Source: Halichondria panicea (taxonomy: Eukaryota > Porifera > Demospongiae > Suberitida > Halichondriidae). Taken from it: a DNA stretch of 64,000 bases. The notes under the pieces are model-generated. The model searched no databases. It was given only the letters and a program-made list of their open reading frames with translations, and was not told the DNA's origin. Below are positions 63,256 through 64,000 of the stretch, piece after piece. The stretch covers positions 3,564,979 through 3,628,978 of the forward strand of contig NC_087383.1 of assembly GCF_963675165.1 (NCBI RefSeq), in the 5' to 3' direction. The translations under genes were made by a program, and so were the position numbers. How positions within the stretch are numbered: position 1 is the first letter of the stretch; each line of letters begins with the position of its first letter.

Positions 63256-64000
63256 CTATAATACCACAATTTGAAAACAGAATCCAGCTCAAGAGGAAGT
63301 AATCCCATATAATGTTGAATTTCATATTGAGTTCTAGGAATAGTTTATACCAGCCCTAAAATTCTATTTTGTAGGTTTTGCTATGGTGGTATTGCAATAA
63401 TGCATGGTCTATAATTAAGTTATGCATTTCATGTCGGTGGTCCAGTGGACTCGGTCCAGTGGTCCGATCACAGCAGTGGACCCGGTCCGGTGGCCCAGTG
63501 GACTTGGTCCGGTGGTCGTGTTCAATTTATTTTGTGAATATGCTATCGGTGATAAGCATTTTAAGGATATATAATTGGGTACAGAGTTTAGCACTTAGCA
63601 GACACAATGACTATACCGTATGTATAGCGTTAGAACGTGCGCAATAATTATTAGCAGCTTTCGTGTCACGTATATTAACTTTGTATTGCCATAGTAAAGG
63701 GGGATGGGATTGCATGGAAACGCATCACGTGCACCAATGTTTTCAACAGAGACTGGACGGTAACAATCCTACTTATGATTTTCATTGTTAGTCAAAAGGT
63801 CATTTGAGCTATATTTTTGGACTTCAAGTCATTTTTTTAGCGTTCAAGCCAATCAAGTGAGCTGTTTGGGTACATAAAACATAAGCTTTCCAATGGTAGT
63901 GGTACCATAGAGTTTGGATGGTGTATTGTACCCCAAACAGTGTTTTTCAACCTTGAAAGTTAGAGTGAGTTGTTTGCAGAAGCTCTATTGCTCAATAAAA
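63256..64000. other. Right-end non-coding sequence with GTCCAGTGGAC-type short repeats
   Basis: 63436-63520 holds about five degenerate copies of GGTCCAGTGGACTCGGTCC. Otherwise no gene was recognised to the window end. Confidence 0.5.

Overview
The window looks like nuclear DNA of an animal, most probably a demosponge. It is AT-rich, with compact intron-split genes on both strands and GT-AG introns that are mostly short. It is crowded with small non-autonomous DNA transposons and palindromic words such as ATAATTAT and CATGCATG. The gene set (COX5A, SNRPB, MTO1, SEPHS, a receptor tyrosine phosphatase, an NLR, a carbohydrate sulfotransferase, Ig/FN3/sushi receptors) is metazoan. The DEATH-NACHT-LRR gene and the beta-helix multi-pass membrane protein fit expanded sponge families. 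Species assignment is inference; all family names come from recognising motifs by eye, with no database search.

Layout: 405-1895 (-) 5' exons of a PARP6/8-like ADP-ribosyltransferase running off the left edge; 2976-4018 (-) a frameshifted secreted cysteine-rich protein whose 5' end is repeated by a 767-bp tandem duplication (3910 to about 5420); 6069-7380 and 14690-15930 (+) two broken copies of a MACPF-like/Vps62-like gene flanking an intact single-exon multi-pass membrane protein (8211-11726, -); 16424-20193 (-) a SEPHS2-type selenophosphate synthetase with an in-frame TGA and a SECIS element; 20364-21059 (+) COX5A, divergent from it; 23020-28430 (-) a two-domain receptor tyrosine phosphatase, divergent from SNRPB (28885-31726, +); 33086-35341 (+) a decayed Ig-FN3-sushi-sushi-TM receptor; 37131-40227 (+) a DEATH-NACHT-LRR receptor; 41351-58282 (-) MTO1, with a 9-kb intron holding, on the opposite strand, a large gene (48480-56511, +) that joins a J domain, a FYVE-like zinc finger and a GIY-YIG nuclease-like domain; 58718-61639 (-) a membrane-anchored Ig-domain carbohydrate sulfotransferase. 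The right end holds relics only.

The most unusual item is the nested J-FYVE-GIY-YIG gene. Its GIY-YIG domain, with a Cys-rich lead-in, resembles Penelope-like retroelement endonucleases, but no reverse transcriptase is present. The selenoprotein is the best-supported non-standard decoding event: UGA sits exactly at the catalytic position and a convincing SECIS lies 75-125 bases after the stop. Other notable items are an Ig-sulfotransferase fusion, relics of two MTO1 exons on either side of the MTO1 gene, a degenerate second phosphatase domain, and at least six recognisable MITE families with terminal inverted repeats, one having a clear 9-bp target duplication.
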